The notes beneath the pieces are model-generated. The model did not search any database and was not told the origin of the DNA. It was given only the letters and a program-made list of their open reading frames with translations. Positions 20,048-31,310 of a stretch of 64,000 bases of DNA are shown here, piece after piece. Position numbers and translations under genes: made by a program. Origin of the DNA: Cephalotus follicularis (Eukaryota > Streptophyta > Magnoliopsida > Oxalidales > Cephalotaceae); NCBI GenBank assembly GCA_001972305.1, contig BDDD01002131.1, forward strand, positions 24,623 through 88,622, in the 5' to 3' direction. The number at the start of each line of letters is the position of its first letter. Position 1 is the first letter of the stretch.

Positions 20048-22403
20048 ACCCAGGTTCCTGAGCATGACTTTGCTCCTCGTCGTAGGCCTGAAGAGCTTTT
20101 TCTTCAGTCTCATCAACGCCATCAGGGAAGAAGTCGTACTTAATCACCGACAGACCGTAGATAATGGAGTCCAACGGAAGCTCTGGAAGGCATTCGACCA
20201 TGTTTCGACAGGTGTAAAACCTCCGATGAAAATTGGCCGAGGACTTTTTAAAGGCCTCGCTGTTGAAATCTTCAGAGGCTTTATAGTCATCCACGACCTT
20301 GTGCTGAGCATCCCAGAATTCCAACGATGCCTTGAAGTCCAGGATGGCTCTCTCCACTACGGCCTTGGTCCGAGAACCATCAAATTCATGGAACTTCGCC
20401 AGCTTTTCACCATAAGCATACATTTTGCTTTCGAGCTCGAGGTTGTGGTGAATTGTGGCTAGTTTGGATTTCCTCTTCATTGCCGCGTCCTTGAAAGCCT
20501 GATTCTTCTCGATGATGAAGGACTATTGTACCCCGAGCACTTCCTCTAGTTGAGAACGGGCTGTGTCCAAGGACCTTTTAAGTTCCACGTTCTCAGCCCC
20601 AAGCTGCTAATTCAAGGCCTTCTCCTCCTTGGCCTTCTCCAGAAGAAAGCGGGCGTCACCCATGGCCTTGGAAAAGAAACACAAGGTTAGCGAAGGAGTA
20701 AATATATCTCTAAAAAAGGGAAATGGAAGGATTTCCCTTACCCTACAGTTGCTTTGGAAGAGATGAGCCCAAATTTGGCCAATCGACCATTTCTCCCTCA
20801 CCTCAACCTCATAAGGGAAAAGTCCCAACCTGTCGAGCTCTATGGCCACCCCTGCCATTTTCAAGTTAACACCCGAGCTGCCTGGCACTTGAACGATTTG
20901 ACTCACTTGACTAAACTCCTCGGGCGGATAAGGAAACTAAGGATCCTGGGAGCTCTCCTCGGTGGTTCCATCCTGAGGATCACGTACCTCCTCCATGCTT
21001 TGCCTTCGGGTGGGATGAGGTAAGGGGTCAATGGCGGGCCTTTTGCCACATGTGATCTCAGCCCTGGCTTCCGCGGCCTCCTAGTTTCTTGCCACCTCGG
21101 CCTCATCGGTCTCGGTCTCCTCGGCCCTAGCTATGGCCTCTTCAACCTCAGCCCTATTTCTGGCCTCCTTGGACACAGCCCAAGCTAGCTCCTCTTCTAT
21201 TCCCCTAGCAGCATCTTGCTTGGCTGCCCTCTTCGTTACTACGACTTTAGTTTTTTCCAAGACCTTTTTCTTCCTAAGGGCCTGCTGCCTCTGCTCCTCG
21301 GGATCAACAGCTCGGGCATGCTCGCGGGCAGCCCTTACGAGGTCCATTGTTGTATCCCGAGATGTCATTACTGGAAGGAATCACAAAGAGATGGTTAGAA
21401 GCACATCAAAAATAAAGAATGAAGAAAAATTAAAAATAAGTATCCAAGGGAAAGCATAATATAGCTCTCTCCTTGGATAGTATCCGAGGATGCAGGTTCA
21501 TCTCAGGCATCCTGGTCCCTCTCTCTCATAATTGCCACGGGGATCTCTTCTTCCAGTTCTAGGCCAACCTGACGACCCGGGGACACGCTTAGCCCAACTC
21601 ACTACAGGCGATCCTCAAACACCACAACATCCACATCCTCACGAGTAAGAATCAAAAGCTTCTCCATGCCAGCATTCTCGGTCGTGGTCAAAATTTTCCA
21701 CTGGTTAAGGTGCACTGTATCCAAGGTGTCATACCATGGACAGGGAATGAAGCCATGGAGATTCTTCACCATGAAATACCTCCCAATCCAACTCTTGACT
21801 GACTTGGTGTTCTCAGCCAACAGTCTGGTCTGTTTTGCACAGGATTTGAAGTAGAAGCCACGCCTATTTGGAGTGGCGATCACGGTGTGGAACTCCTTGA
21901 ATAGCCCCACGGTGGCAGTCACCCCAGACTCCAAGCATCTTCTAAGAAATCGATAATGAATCCCCAGGACTGTGCCTGGAGCATCGAAGGGTGAATTTTA
22001 TAATGCCCAAGGATTGTCATGGAAAAGGAAGGCAGAGGAAGTCTTAGTCCATGCTCTAGGGCATCTTGGAACACTACAAAATAGCCAAGATTGCTCTCCG
22101 TGACCATCATTGGATCATAGGGCATCTCATAGTCCAAGCTGTCGGGATAGAGTATTCTTTGGCTAACTCTGCCACCTTCTTTGGGCGTAGCTTGCTCTGG
22201 TCAAAGTGGGTCCTAAAGACTTGGACCCTAGCTTCAGTGGATGCAACATCTGGCCTTCATGTCCTCCACGGCCCCAAGGGGACGCTTAGCAATGGTGCCC
22301 CCACTGATGCTCGGGCTACCTCCTCGGGATTCCTAATAATCCTCCTGGTTTGTTTTGTTCTAGCCATGGCAGTTTCAGAGAGAGAGAGATGAGGATACGG
22401 TGG

Positions 22404-22413
22404 TTATATAAAA
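22404..22413 (-). promoter_or_regulatory. Possible TATA box for the antisense gene
   Basis: On the minus strand TTTTATATAACC lies about 40 bp before the antisense ATG at 22367. It is a candidate only. Confidence 0.45.
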
Positions 22414-22930
22414 ACCCTTGGGTACCCAAATGAGAGAATGAAAATGAAAGAAGAAGAAGGAATTCAGCTTCTGATAATGATGTTTTGAACAAAGCCTGAG
22501 TTTGAAGTTTGAGAGAACAAAGAAGATGCAAAAAACTCAGAGATTCATATCACAATAAGGGGTAAAGAATTTTTTTCCCAGAGAGATGGGGGGATTTAAA
22601 GAACCGTGGGTAGAATTCAAGCCTTTGGATTCCCTTGGATCTATACGGTAGAGATTGGCTAGGTGATTCAGGCGCGGAAAATGAAGGGTTTATGCACGGC
22701 AACCGAAGATACCAAGTTGTGCAAAACCCTTCCACTTCCGCGTCATGATTGGCATTAATTGGTGGGATGCGAATCTGATGGAACATCTGTCAGACCACAT
22801 CACATTAAATGATAAGCCTGGGCTAGGTTATCAGGCCTAACAAAAGGTTTAGTTCTTCTCAACCACGGGCAATGAGCCCTTTTTTTGAAGTTAGGCCACA
22901 TATTGTCTCCATCTCGTGTCAAGACGAGAA

Positions 22931-22948
22931 AATGAAGACAAGGGGGGC
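22931..22948 (+). promoter_or_regulatory. Polypurine tract of Tat element
   Basis: AATGAAGACAAGGGGGGC lies 3-4 bases before the 3' LTR start TGATACGG at 22952. It primes plus-strand DNA synthesis in this family. Confidence 0.85.
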
Positions 22949-22951
22949 ATA

Positions 22952-23030
22952 TGATACGGGAAAAATTTAGTCCATAAGCCGTGCCACGTGTCCTCGAGGA
23001 AATGAGACAAATGTCTTCCAGAGCCAAAGA
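22952..23030 (+). repeat. 3' LTR of Tat element, first part
   Basis: It matches the start of the 5' LTR and ends at AAAGA, where copia A begins. It continues at 33809. Confidence 0.9.
23026..23030. repeat. Target site duplication AAAGA of copia A (left copy)
   Basis: AAAGA is repeated at 33809-33813 directly after copia A. Confidence 0.92.
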
Positions 23031-25528
23031 TGTTGGAAATTGGGAAAGCAGCGGAAGAAAAACATTCAGGACACTAAGGCTACGGGTGCTCAAATTTAAA
23101 ATTTATGTTCCGGTGAAGGAACCACCCATGACCATTGCACGCAAATGCCCAAATTTCATCCTAGGATCTCTAATTGGACATTAAATGAAGCCTTGGTAGG
23201 TTTCTAAGCATGCAAGATTCGGATTTTGATAGGGTACTCTAACCCTATGAAATTGTCACATTCCAAAATCAATCAAGGTGCATATAAACCTTAATTGATT
23301 CACCATAGTATCCAAACCTTAAAACCATACCCTAATGGTTTTAAAACTCATTTAACCTGAATTTAAAACACATATATAAAACCTAGAAAACCAGGACAAT
23401 GACTTGGCAAAGCCATTGCATCCAACCCACACACCACAAAGTAAGTAGAATAAAGGAGAAGTAAGAATTACATACAAAAGGTCTTTAACTCCTTCACTCC
23501 AAATTTGGTGTATCCTTCAAGATGGTTTCCAAGATTTCTTCCTTCACAAAATCTCCTTCCTTAGTGATGTCTTGAAGCTTTAATGAAGGCAAAGTGGCTG
23601 CCTTAAAGTTCCTAAAACTAGTTCACACCAGGTAAAGATTATTTGACAATCTCCACCTAATATAATTTATGGAGGGTAAAGAGGTAAGTAATTTTGCTTC
23701 TTTCTCTTTGAGCTATGGAACTCTAAATCTCCATGAATTGAAGCTTAAAGAAAGGTGACAATGGAGATGAGAAAGAGGAGAGTGAGATTCGGCCAAAAGA
23801 GGGAAGAAGAAAAATAGAGAGAACAAGACTTGCCCAATAAGACAAAGTAACTTATCTTATCTTATCTTGTAATTACTTGCTCTCCAAGTAACTTATAAAT
23901 ATCTCATTATCACATTCATTTTAACCAATAGGAAGCTAGGAACATGCACACACATTTCTCTTCTTTCTTCCTTCACATGGCCGGCCATATGGATGATTTA
24001 AGGCCTAGTTAATTAACCCAAGTGCAAATTAGAAGTTGACATACATAACTAGTCAACAAACTAACTAGTTATCATCCAATTAACATGTAACTTTCTAGTC
24101 ACATATTAACCATCATTTTGGCACCAATTTGGGCCGGCCCATCAAAATGCCACCCTAGGCTATGGTTAGACCAAAATGGTCTCTCTCTCCATGAATTACG
24201 CAATAATTCATAAATGATAAAATTACCCCTTAGCCCGGAACATACTATTTATGGTGCAGCTCAAACTTACTTCATTAGAAATGATAAAGTCCAGCAAAAT
24301 AAATATTCCTAGGCCAAGTAACATCTCTCTAGATTCCATCCTCTCACTAAATGATATGTGTCCCTTCACATATCATCTGATTCCAAAAATCAGGCAGGAC
24401 CCGAAAGACAGGTTGGATTCCGGTACAATGATATATTTCCCAGAACATCCCATGGTTCTGATACGACCACCCCAATAGCCATTCGACTATCTTGATGGCC
24501 CCGGTGTGATTTCCAATCACCCCCGGATCCGTGAAAAATAGTACCACATCTATCATACGTTAGCCAGATAACCTGTACTCTCCTCACAGTCATCAGTGTA
24601 TTTGTCATGTAACCCTCGTCATCCTTGGCTCCCACCGCGGACTAGGGTTTGGATTAATGTCACCCCAGGTAATACCGCGATAGCTATAATATTTATGAAT
24701 GCACTGAGACTATCGACAGACATCCTAGGAACCTCTTATTCCAGTCTGCCTTCACCTGGCCAGGATTTAAGTCTCAACGGACATAAATTCTGTAGAGCTA
24801 GTCACCCCTCAGTACGGGTGTGACGATCCCATATTGCGCATTCGCACATACATCTCAATGCAGCTTCCACAAGGGCCAGAGACAACCCTTTTGCCAGCAC
24901 GTGGCTAGTGCTGGGGAAGGTGGAAACCAAAGCCAAGCAGTTACTACACAATGAATGCCAGCCGCTCAGGTCTAAGGATACAACTTAAATCACGTATGAT
25001 CTACTAGTCGCCTTGGACTATACACTACCGAGACTATAGGAATCCTATTGACAAAGGTACGAGCATTCCAAATAGGCGTCCTATGGTGGGTCGGTTCAGT
25101 GTCATGCCTCCGCGCATGCACCCCGCATCATCTTTAGGGTAAACCCAAATGGTAATGAGATGATCCATCCTCCCCAACATCGGGAGCAAACATAACACGA
25201 CAAGTCTGTACGGTTCATCAATTGCCCCAAGAGAGTTAACCTATGACTTGGAACGTTTTGTCAGAAGGGAGTAAGGATTTCATTCTCATAGCCTCCCTAG
25301 ACATGATATCCAACCCTTTTGTCGACAGGGCGTTATATGTGTATTCAATTAACATGGTGATTAATTGATCCAGTATTATGGTTTGGGATAATACATATAA
25401 CAAAAATGCCACTTAAAATAAAAATTCCACTTAAAACATTAATGGAATTAAGAATGTTTACATAAAGAGTGTCTATACATTTGCGTACAGCCACCACTCG
25501 TGGCATGCAGGGACACCCATATCTAACA
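23031..25528 (-). repeat. 3' LTR of copia A
   Basis: 2498 bp, the downstream LTR for this minus-strand element. It is followed by the polypurine tract at 25529-25539. Confidence 0.93.
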
Positions 25529-27052
25529 ATCTCCCACTTGGCCCTCAAGCGACGATGATCTATAGCTTAAACCCATAGCACTGCGATGCCGCTCGAGTAC
25601 TGTGCTGTTCATGGCCTTAGTCAGTGGGTCTGCTAAATTTGACTCCGAAGCAACTCTCTCTAGGGTGACGTCTCCTCTGTCGATGATCTCTCGGATCAAG
25701 TGATACCACCGCTGTATATGATTGGAGCGGTGGTGAGACCTGGGCTCCTTGGCCTGTGCAACGGCCCCATCGTTGTCACAGTACACCACAACTGGACGTG
25801 CGATGGATGGAACCACATCGAGTTCAGCAATGAACTTTCGCATCCAAACAGCTTCCTTTACGACATCTGAGGCTGCAACATATTCTGCCTCTGTGGTAGA
25901 GTCCGCAGTAGTTTCCTGCTTTGAACTCCGCCAGCTCACAGCACCTCCGTTCAGGACGAATACGAATCCTGAAACGGACTTGTGATCATCCGGATCACTG
26001 TTGAAACTAGAGTCTGTATAACCCTCAAGTCTCAACTCACTGTCTCCTCCATATGTCAAGAAAGTATCTTGAGTCCTCCTCAGGTACTTTAAAATCCCCT
26101 TTATAATTTCCCAATGCTTCTCACCGGGATCGGATTGAAATCGACTAGCCATCCCTAAGGCATAGGCGACATCAGGCCTAGTACATAGCATGGTATACAT
26201 GATAGAGCCCACAGCCGAAGCATATGGATGCCTACTCATGCGAGTCCTCTCCTCCGACGTCTGTGGAGACATCCTCTTAGAGAGGTGAATTCCTTGGCCA
26301 ATCGGCAATAAGCCACATTTGGAATTCTCAAGGCCATACCGTTTCAGCACTCTGCTGATGTACTGGCTTTGGGAGAGCCCGAGCAACCTATTAGGTCTAT
26401 CTCTATAGATCTTTATACCCAAAATATAGGATGCTTCTCCCAAATCCTTCATGGAGAAGTTCTTGGATAACCATACTTTAGTGGACTGCAACATACCTAC
26501 ATCATTCCCTATGAGTAGTATGTCATCCACATAAAGCACCAAGAAAGTGATTCCTGGCTCACCCTTTTTCTGGTAGACACAAGGCTCATCAACATTTTTG
26601 ATGAAGCCAAATGTTTTAATGGCTTTGTCAAAACGGATGTTCCAGCTACGGGATGCTTGCTTAAGGCCATAGATAGACCTTTGGAGCTTGCACACTCTCT
26701 GTGGATGCTCCTCGGATGTAAACCCCTCGGGTTGGGACATATAAATGTCCTCTTCAAGATAGCCATTCAAGAAGGCTGTCTTGACATCCATTTGCCATAT
26801 CTCATAATCATAATGAGCGGCTATAGCAAGCAGTATCCGGATGGACTTAAGCATAGTGACTGGTGAGAAAGTTTCAGTATAGTCAATCCCATGTCGTTGT
26901 CTATACCCTTTCGCAACCAATCGCGCTTTATAAGTCTCTATCTTACCATCAATGTCGATCTTCCTCTTGAAGATCCATTTGCAACCAATAGGGTTTACCC
27001 CTTCGGGTGCATCTACCAAGTTCCATACTTGGTTGACATACATGGAGTCCAT
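25523..27052 (-). CDS. pol: Copia A reverse transcriptase and RNase H
   Basis: This 509-residue frame starts inside the RT fingers (VWNLVDAPEGVNPIGCKWIF at about 9-28). KARLVAKGYRQRHGIDYTET lies at 42-61, the IWQMDVKTAFLNG block with the first catalytic Asp at about 85-97, SIYGLKQASRSW at 126-137 and the catalytic YVDD at 174-177. RNase H occupies roughly residues 345-490: GYTDSSFNSD, then GAVSWRSSKQETTADSTTEA, then YCDNDGAVAQAKEP with the HHRSNHI motif, and ends DPLTKAM. RT copies element RNA and RNase H removes it. Neighbours are integrase upstream and the polypurine tract downstream. It is a fossil part of an element with breaks elsewhere. Confidence 0.93.
   Translation of the reverse strand: MDSMYVNQVWNLVDAPEGVNPIGCKWIFKRKIDIDGKIETYKARLVAKGYRQRHGIDYTETFSPVTMLKSIRILLAIAAHYDYEIWQMDVKTAFLNGYLEEDIYMSQPEGFTSEEHPQRVCKLQRSIYGLKQASRSWNIRFDKAIKTFGFIKNVDEPCVYQKKGEPGITFLVLYVDDILLIGNDVGMLQSTKVWLSKNFSMKDLGEASYILGIKIYRDRPNRLLGLSQSQYISRVLKRYGLENSKCGLLPIGQGIHLSKRMSPQTSEERTRMSRHPYASAVGSIMYTMLCTRPDVAYALGMASRFQSDPGEKHWEIIKGILKYLRRTQDTFLTYGGDSELRLEGYTDSSFNSDPDDHKSVSGFVFVLNGGAVSWRSSKQETTADSTTEAEYVAASDVVKEAVWMRKFIAELDVVPSIARPVVVYCDNDGAVAQAKEPRSHHRSNHIQRWYHLIREIIDRGDVTLERVASESNLADPLTKAMNSTVLERHRSAMGLSYRSSSLEGQVGDC
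25529..25539 (-). promoter_or_regulatory. Polypurine tract of copia A
   Basis: On the minus strand AAGTGGGAGAT lies directly against the 3' LTR boundary. Confidence 0.85.
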
Positions 27053-27240
27053 CTCGGATTCATGGCCTCTGACCTTCCCTTGGAATCAGTGCTCTTCACT
27101 GCTTCCTCGTAGCTGATAGGCTCAACATCATCGATGTCATTGGGTTCGTCAGTGCCATCCACGAGAAAACCATATCTCTCGGGCGCTGTCAAAATCCTGC
27201 CTGATCTCCTTACTTGAGGAGCGCCTAACTGAGATGCCAT
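27013..27240 (-). pseudogene. Copia A linker between integrase and RT
   Basis: APQVRRSGRILTAPERYGF followed by an acidic segment, then SYEEAVKSTDSKGRSEAM, is the usual bridge between integrase and RT in copia (RRSTR...PERY, then EA...W...A). It continues the pol region of the fossil. Confidence 0.8.
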
Positions 27241-27446
27241 CTCAGGTTAGGATCCATCCCCAACTGTGTCTTTAGAGGGATCTACCTCTAGTTCCTCATC
27301 GTCCTGTGGGTTTTCACCAGGTGGTAACTCTCTTAGATCCACCATGCTCCCACTACTCCCTACAAGTAGGAATTCCTTCTCTAGGAATGTAGCATTCCGC
27401 GAAACGAAAATCTTTCTTCGGTGGGATGGTAAAAATAGTATGTGTT

Positions 27447-27941
27447 TTATTCTTTAGGATACCCCACAAACCGGTAGCAATCAGCTCGCGCCTCCAGCTT
27501 AGAAGGCTCCTGCCTTCTCACATAGGCTGGACAACCCCAAACCTTCAAATGGCTTAGGCTGGGTTTCCTCCCTTTATAAACCTCAAAAGGTGTCGAGGGG
27601 ATGGATTTCGAAGGAATCCGGTTTAGGATGTGCGCTGCTGATTGCAGTGCATAACCCCAGAATGAGATAGGAAGATCAGCAAAAGACATCATGGACCGAA
27701 CCATATTCATCAAGGTTCGATTCCTCCGTTCGGATACACCATTATGCTGTGGTGTTCCTGGAGGTGTCCATTGGGAGAGAATTCCGTTATTCCTCAGATA
27801 ACCCAGGAATTCAGCAGATACGTACTCGCCCCCTCGGTCACTCTGAAGTATTTTGATGGGCTTCCCTGTCTGTTTCTCTACTTCTTGTCTGAATTCTTTA
27901 AATATCTCAAAAGATTCAGACTTGTGTCTCATTAGAAACAC
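27447..27941 (-). CDS. Copia A integrase core
   Basis: This 164-residue frame holds the later part of integrase: FKEFRQEVEKQTGKPIKILQ and SDRGGEYVSAEF with the second catalytic Asp. WTPPGTPQHNGVSERRNRTL follows with the catalytic Glu, then WGYALQSAAHILNRIPSKSI, TPFEVYKGRKPSLSHLKVWG and CPAYVR. The first catalytic Asp (HTDVCGPMS) is in the neighbouring frame upstream. Integrase inserts the DNA copy. It is a fossil part of copia A. Confidence 0.92.
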   Translation of the reverse strand: MFLMRHKSESFEIFKEFRQEVEKQTGKPIKILQSDRGGEYVSAEFLGYLRNNGILSQWTPPGTPQHNGVSERRNRTLMNMVRSMMSFADLPISFWGYALQSAAHILNRIPSKSIPSTPFEVYKGRKPSLSHLKVWGCPAYVRRQEPSKLEARADCYRFVGYPKE

Positions 27942-29335
27942 GTAACCAAACCGTGATAAATCATCGGTAAAGGTGATGAAGTAGGGAAAACCCCATATGC
28001 ATTAACTGACATTGGACCACAAACGTCGGTGTGGACAATTCCCAGTATGTCCACTGCCCTTTCTCCTACCCCAGAGAAGGGAGATTTGGTCATCTTGCCA
28101 ATCAAACATGGCTCACAGGTTGGAAAGGACTCCACATCCTGGATGTCTAAAAGTCCATCCCTAACCAACCGTGTCAATCTAGCCTCGCTAGGATGACCTA
28201 ATCTACAATGCCAAATATATGAAGAGTTTATGTCATTAATCTCTCTTTGTCTTTTATTAGTCCCATGTTGTATTGTTAATTCCATTTGTTCATTTTTATT
28301 TAAAACATATATCCCGTTATCTATGTGCCCTTCACATATAAGAACGTTGTTAGGCATAAGACTACAACCATATGTAGTAAAGGTCATCATCCAACCAATC
28401 TTATACAAATAGGAAAGTGAAACGACATTCCTTACAAGGTTCATTACAAAATAACACGAATCCAGTTTTAATACATGGCCATTCACAAAACATAACTCAA
28501 AAACGCCTACATAGCTGGTGTGAATCCTCGACCCATCACCTAGGCGTAAGTCCAATCCTCCAGCTGCACCGAGTTTTCTAGCCCCTCTTAGCCCCTGCAA
28601 AGAGTTGCAAATGTTAGTCCCACAACCAGAGTCAACTACCCAAGTTGAACTAACATTACAAGCCATAAATGATTCAATCATAAAGGTACCTGAAGAAGAG
28701 GCACCTCCAGCATTGGTATTCCAGAGTTCGGGACATTTTGATCTCCAGTGGCCTTGCTTTCCACGATAATAGCAGGCCTTCTCACTAGAAAGTTGTCGGA
28801 TCCTATTTTGGATTTCATCCCCGTCCACTGCTCTCAGTGGTTTCTTCCCTTTCTTCTTCATCGGCCTCTTGCCTTTACCCTTGGACTTGGATTTAGCAGA
28901 TCCGCCCTTTTTAGGGGCTGTCTGGGTAGAAGAAGATGGAAGCATCATCACATGTGACTTGGACTTCCCATGGTTCATGTCCGCTTCGGCCGTACGAAGC
29001 ATTTCCACAAGTTCAGATAGAGTACATTCCACCTTATTCATGTGAAAATTTGTGATGAATTGGGAGAATGTCCGAGGGAGGGACAAAAGCATAAGGTCAA
29101 TATAATAACCCTCATCCATGATTAGATCCAATTGAGCCAGCTGCTCAATGAGATCAATCATCTTTAGTCCATACGCATGGACTGATGCCCCCTCAGGCAT
29201 TTTCAACCAGAAGAGCTGTCGGGATAAGTTGAACCGCTGGGCTCTAGATCTAGCACCATATAACTCCTGCAGTCTCAGAAGTATGGCGCCTAGAGTCTCA
29301 AGCTTTTCATGCTGTCGTTGTAATTTCGGGACCAT
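27932..29335 (-). CDS. Copia A gag C-terminal part, protease, integrase zinc region
   Basis: This 467-residue frame has the gag capsid part (GAILLRLQELYGARSRAQRF, then KMPEGASVHAYGLKMIDLIE, then LMLLSLPRTFSQFITNFHMN). A Lys/Gly-rich linker and the zinc knuckle CYYRGKQGHWRSKCPE (about 187-202) follow. Then comes the protease with WVVDSGCGTNICN (about 230), and the integrase zinc region with HCRLGHPSEARLTRL, then CEPCLIGKMTKSPF (about 375-425), and VHTDVCGPMS with the first catalytic Asp. The order gag-PR-IN before RT is diagnostic of Ty1/copia. It is a fossil part. Confidence 0.93.
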   Translation of the reverse strand: MVPKLQRQHEKLETLGAILLRLQELYGARSRAQRFNLSRQLFWLKMPEGASVHAYGLKMIDLIEQLAQLDLIMDEGYYIDLMLLSLPRTFSQFITNFHMNKVECTLSELVEMLRTAEADMNHGKSKSHVMMLPSSSTQTAPKKGGSAKSKSKGKGKRPMKKKGKKPLRAVDGDEIQNRIRQLSSEKACYYRGKQGHWRSKCPELWNTNAGGASSSGTFMIESFMACNVSSTWVVDSGCGTNICNSLQGLRGARKLGAAGGLDLRLGDGSRIHTSYVGVFELCFVNGHVLKLDSCYFVMNLVRNVVSLSYLYKIGWMMTFTTYGCSLMPNNVLICEGHIDNGIYVLNKNEQMELTIQHGTNKRQREINDINSSYIWHCRLGHPSEARLTRLVRDGLLDIQDVESFPTCEPCLIGKMTKSPFSGVGERAVDILGIVHTDVCGPMSVNAYGVFPTSSPLPMIYHGLVTCF

Positions 29336-29350
29336 ACCCGTAATCGCTAA

Positions 29351-29566
29351 TCATCGAGCTTGCTGATCCTCGTCTAACCATTTGGCCACTTTGGCCTTAT
29401 GCTCTTCGGTTGGGTTATTTCCCAAAACCGGGAGTGTATCAGTCATCACATGAGCTAGCTTCATTCTCGTGAGTACAAGGCGCAGATTGCGCTGCCAATC
29501 CAAAAAGTTTGGACCCTCTAGCTTATTTGTTTCAAGTATTCGTGCTATTGCGGTACTTACAGACAT
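29351..29566 (-). CDS. gag: Copia A gag N-terminal part
   Basis: MSVSTAIARILETNKLEGPN, then FLDWQRNLRLVLTRMKLAHV, is the classic start of copia gag (NKLxGPNFxDWxRNLRIVL). This frame follows the long leader and precedes the rest of gag on the same strand. The start at 29566 is the natural one by family comparison. Gag forms the particle. It is a fossil part. Confidence 0.9.
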   Translation of the reverse strand: MSVSTAIARILETNKLEGPNFLDWQRNLRLVLTRMKLAHVMTDTLPVLGNNPTEEHKAKVAKWLDEDQQAR

Positions 29567-31296
29567 TATTGCAGAATATATATATATCTAGCAACCTACA
29601 TAGAGGAAACATGAGAAAAATTAGCAAATCGTTCCATTATTAGTTATTACCATAATTCTTGGTCTTTAGAAATATGGCTCCTCCCACTATTCTAATTGTA
29701 TCCCACACCTCCATGTGGAATTCGGGAAACCTCTTGCTTCCTAGTGGGGATCGAAATCTATCTCACTCATTTTGGTCTCAGCCGTGTGCATGACAAATCA
29801 CAATAAGCTTAATAGGTAGACACGAGTGTCAATTTACATTCAGGACCTCTTGCCCTTCATGTAAGATCCGATACAATATTCGGCCTCCCGGCCCTTATGG
29901 TCTCAGCCTTATGCATGACAATAACCATAAGATCCCGATATAAGTCAGACCCACAAACTTCAAAGAAATGGACCCGTTTTGATACCCACAAGTGTGCTTG
30001 TCAGAGTACCAAAACATGGCCACTTCCTTCCAGTGCACCTCACACTGAAATTGAATAGAAATGATTATACGGAGGACCTCAGCCGTGTGCTGTGCTATCC
30101 CCAATATATCCACACCATTCAACGATGATTGTGGAAGGCCAACGATAGGATACCAACTGTGCCCCACCGCTTATGGACTTATTATTTCTCAACTTGGAGG
30201 AATTTAGGTCTCACATTTTAGGTTTTACCAAAACCGTTATTAGATAAATTTAATTATCTTCCAATACCATTTGGACGGCTTAGCATGCTTTGACGTGTTT
30301 GGAAAAATTAAAATTTCATCCATCTCATGTAACCTAGAAAATGGCCTGGCTTGGGACTTATCTATTATTGTGATCACGTGAGCTAAACGTGAGCACTGGG
30401 TCTCCTATGTGATATCATTTAAACATCTACTTTATTACAATATTGTACCATGCATACATGGCCTTCAGATGGTTTTGCATTCTTCTTGATCCCCTCTTCA
30501 ATCTTCATTGTACTCCCATTTCAAAATTATATTAAATGTGCATTAAAAATAAGAATACATTTAAAGGGAGAAAAGAAAATTCTACTCTAAGAATTTATTG
30601 GATAAGAAAAATTATTAGCGCACGTAGGCAGCCTTATTACAAACCAAATGAATTCCATCATAATAAAGTCTTTAAATAACATACATAAAAGAAAACTAAA
30701 CATCTAGGTCTAGTCCCAAGCCTACCATCATGCATAAGAAATTCAAAAAATATAACACAATATATTTAATGAATAAACACGAAAGAATTTAATGTCCAAT
30801 GGATTGTCGATTTATCTACCAGCCAAAAGGGAATTTCACTCCCACTAAATAAATTAATATCTAGCCACCCTATATGTAGTTCAACACTACATTAAAAAAT
30901 TAATCCCACAAAAGGGTTCAATTAAGTGAAAAACTATGCAATTTTATATTAGAATAAACTAATATTTATTATTCCTCTTGAATAAAAAATTGCACTATTA
31001 GAATGAACTTTCGGAGGTCCGTTTGAGATCCTAAATCATACGTAGGGATGTTGGAATGCCCCTTGCAGCATCAACATTCAACGTATTAACCTTCGGATCA
31101 TCAAACAATCCATGTAAATAGGCATTTACCAAAGTTCAATCCATTGACAAAAAATCAGCATGAATTAAAAATTCGTAAAGATCTCATTTTGTCAATTTCA
31201 CTTTAGGGTTAGGAGTTGAAAATTTTGGCCTAGGTTAATGACATACAAAGCAATCCACCAAAAATCAAATTAAGGTCCAATTAATGCCAATTAGTA
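29567..31296 (-). other. Copia A leader (5' untranslated region), no gene
   Basis: About 1.7 kb lie between the primer site and gag. They contain no gene I recognise. Parts match the leader of element B at 48917-49713 and 55864-57467 (for example a CTACCATCATGCA block), so this leader is family sequence and not an insertion. Confidence 0.75.
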
Positions 31297-31308
31297 GCTC
31301 TGATACCA
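31297..31308 (-). promoter_or_regulatory. Primer binding site of copia A (tRNA-Met)
   Basis: On the minus strand TGGTATCAGAGC begins two bases inside the LTR boundary at 31311. Confidence 0.92.
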
Positions 31309-31310
31309 GT

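Larger units (their letters stand above)
18466..22367 (-). pseudogene. Antisense gene of the Tat element (Transposase_28-like)
   Basis: On the strand opposite to gag-pol a gene-like series of frames runs from ATG at 22367 down to about 18466. A TATATAA box lies about 40 bp upstream. The N-terminal part (MARTKQTRRIIRNPEE) leads to PMMVTESNLGYFVVFQDALE and HGLRLPLPSF with a W-G-F-I-IDF end (around 21919-22137). This resembles the family named 'putative gypsy type transposon' (Pfam Transposase_28), known from antisense frames of plant Tat elements. Downstream are an Ala/Glu-rich coiled-coil stretch (21081-21368), a segment at 20043-20480 and an acidic Pro-rich tail (18471-18719). Function is unknown. 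Cassandra splits it. It is broken. Confidence 0.7.

Noticed and set aside
19264-20462. Open frames of 191 and 201 residues on the plus strand
   Set aside because: They read through Cassandra LTRs and, in the second case, into the antisense strand of the Tat antisense gene; the two share the same repeated peptide.
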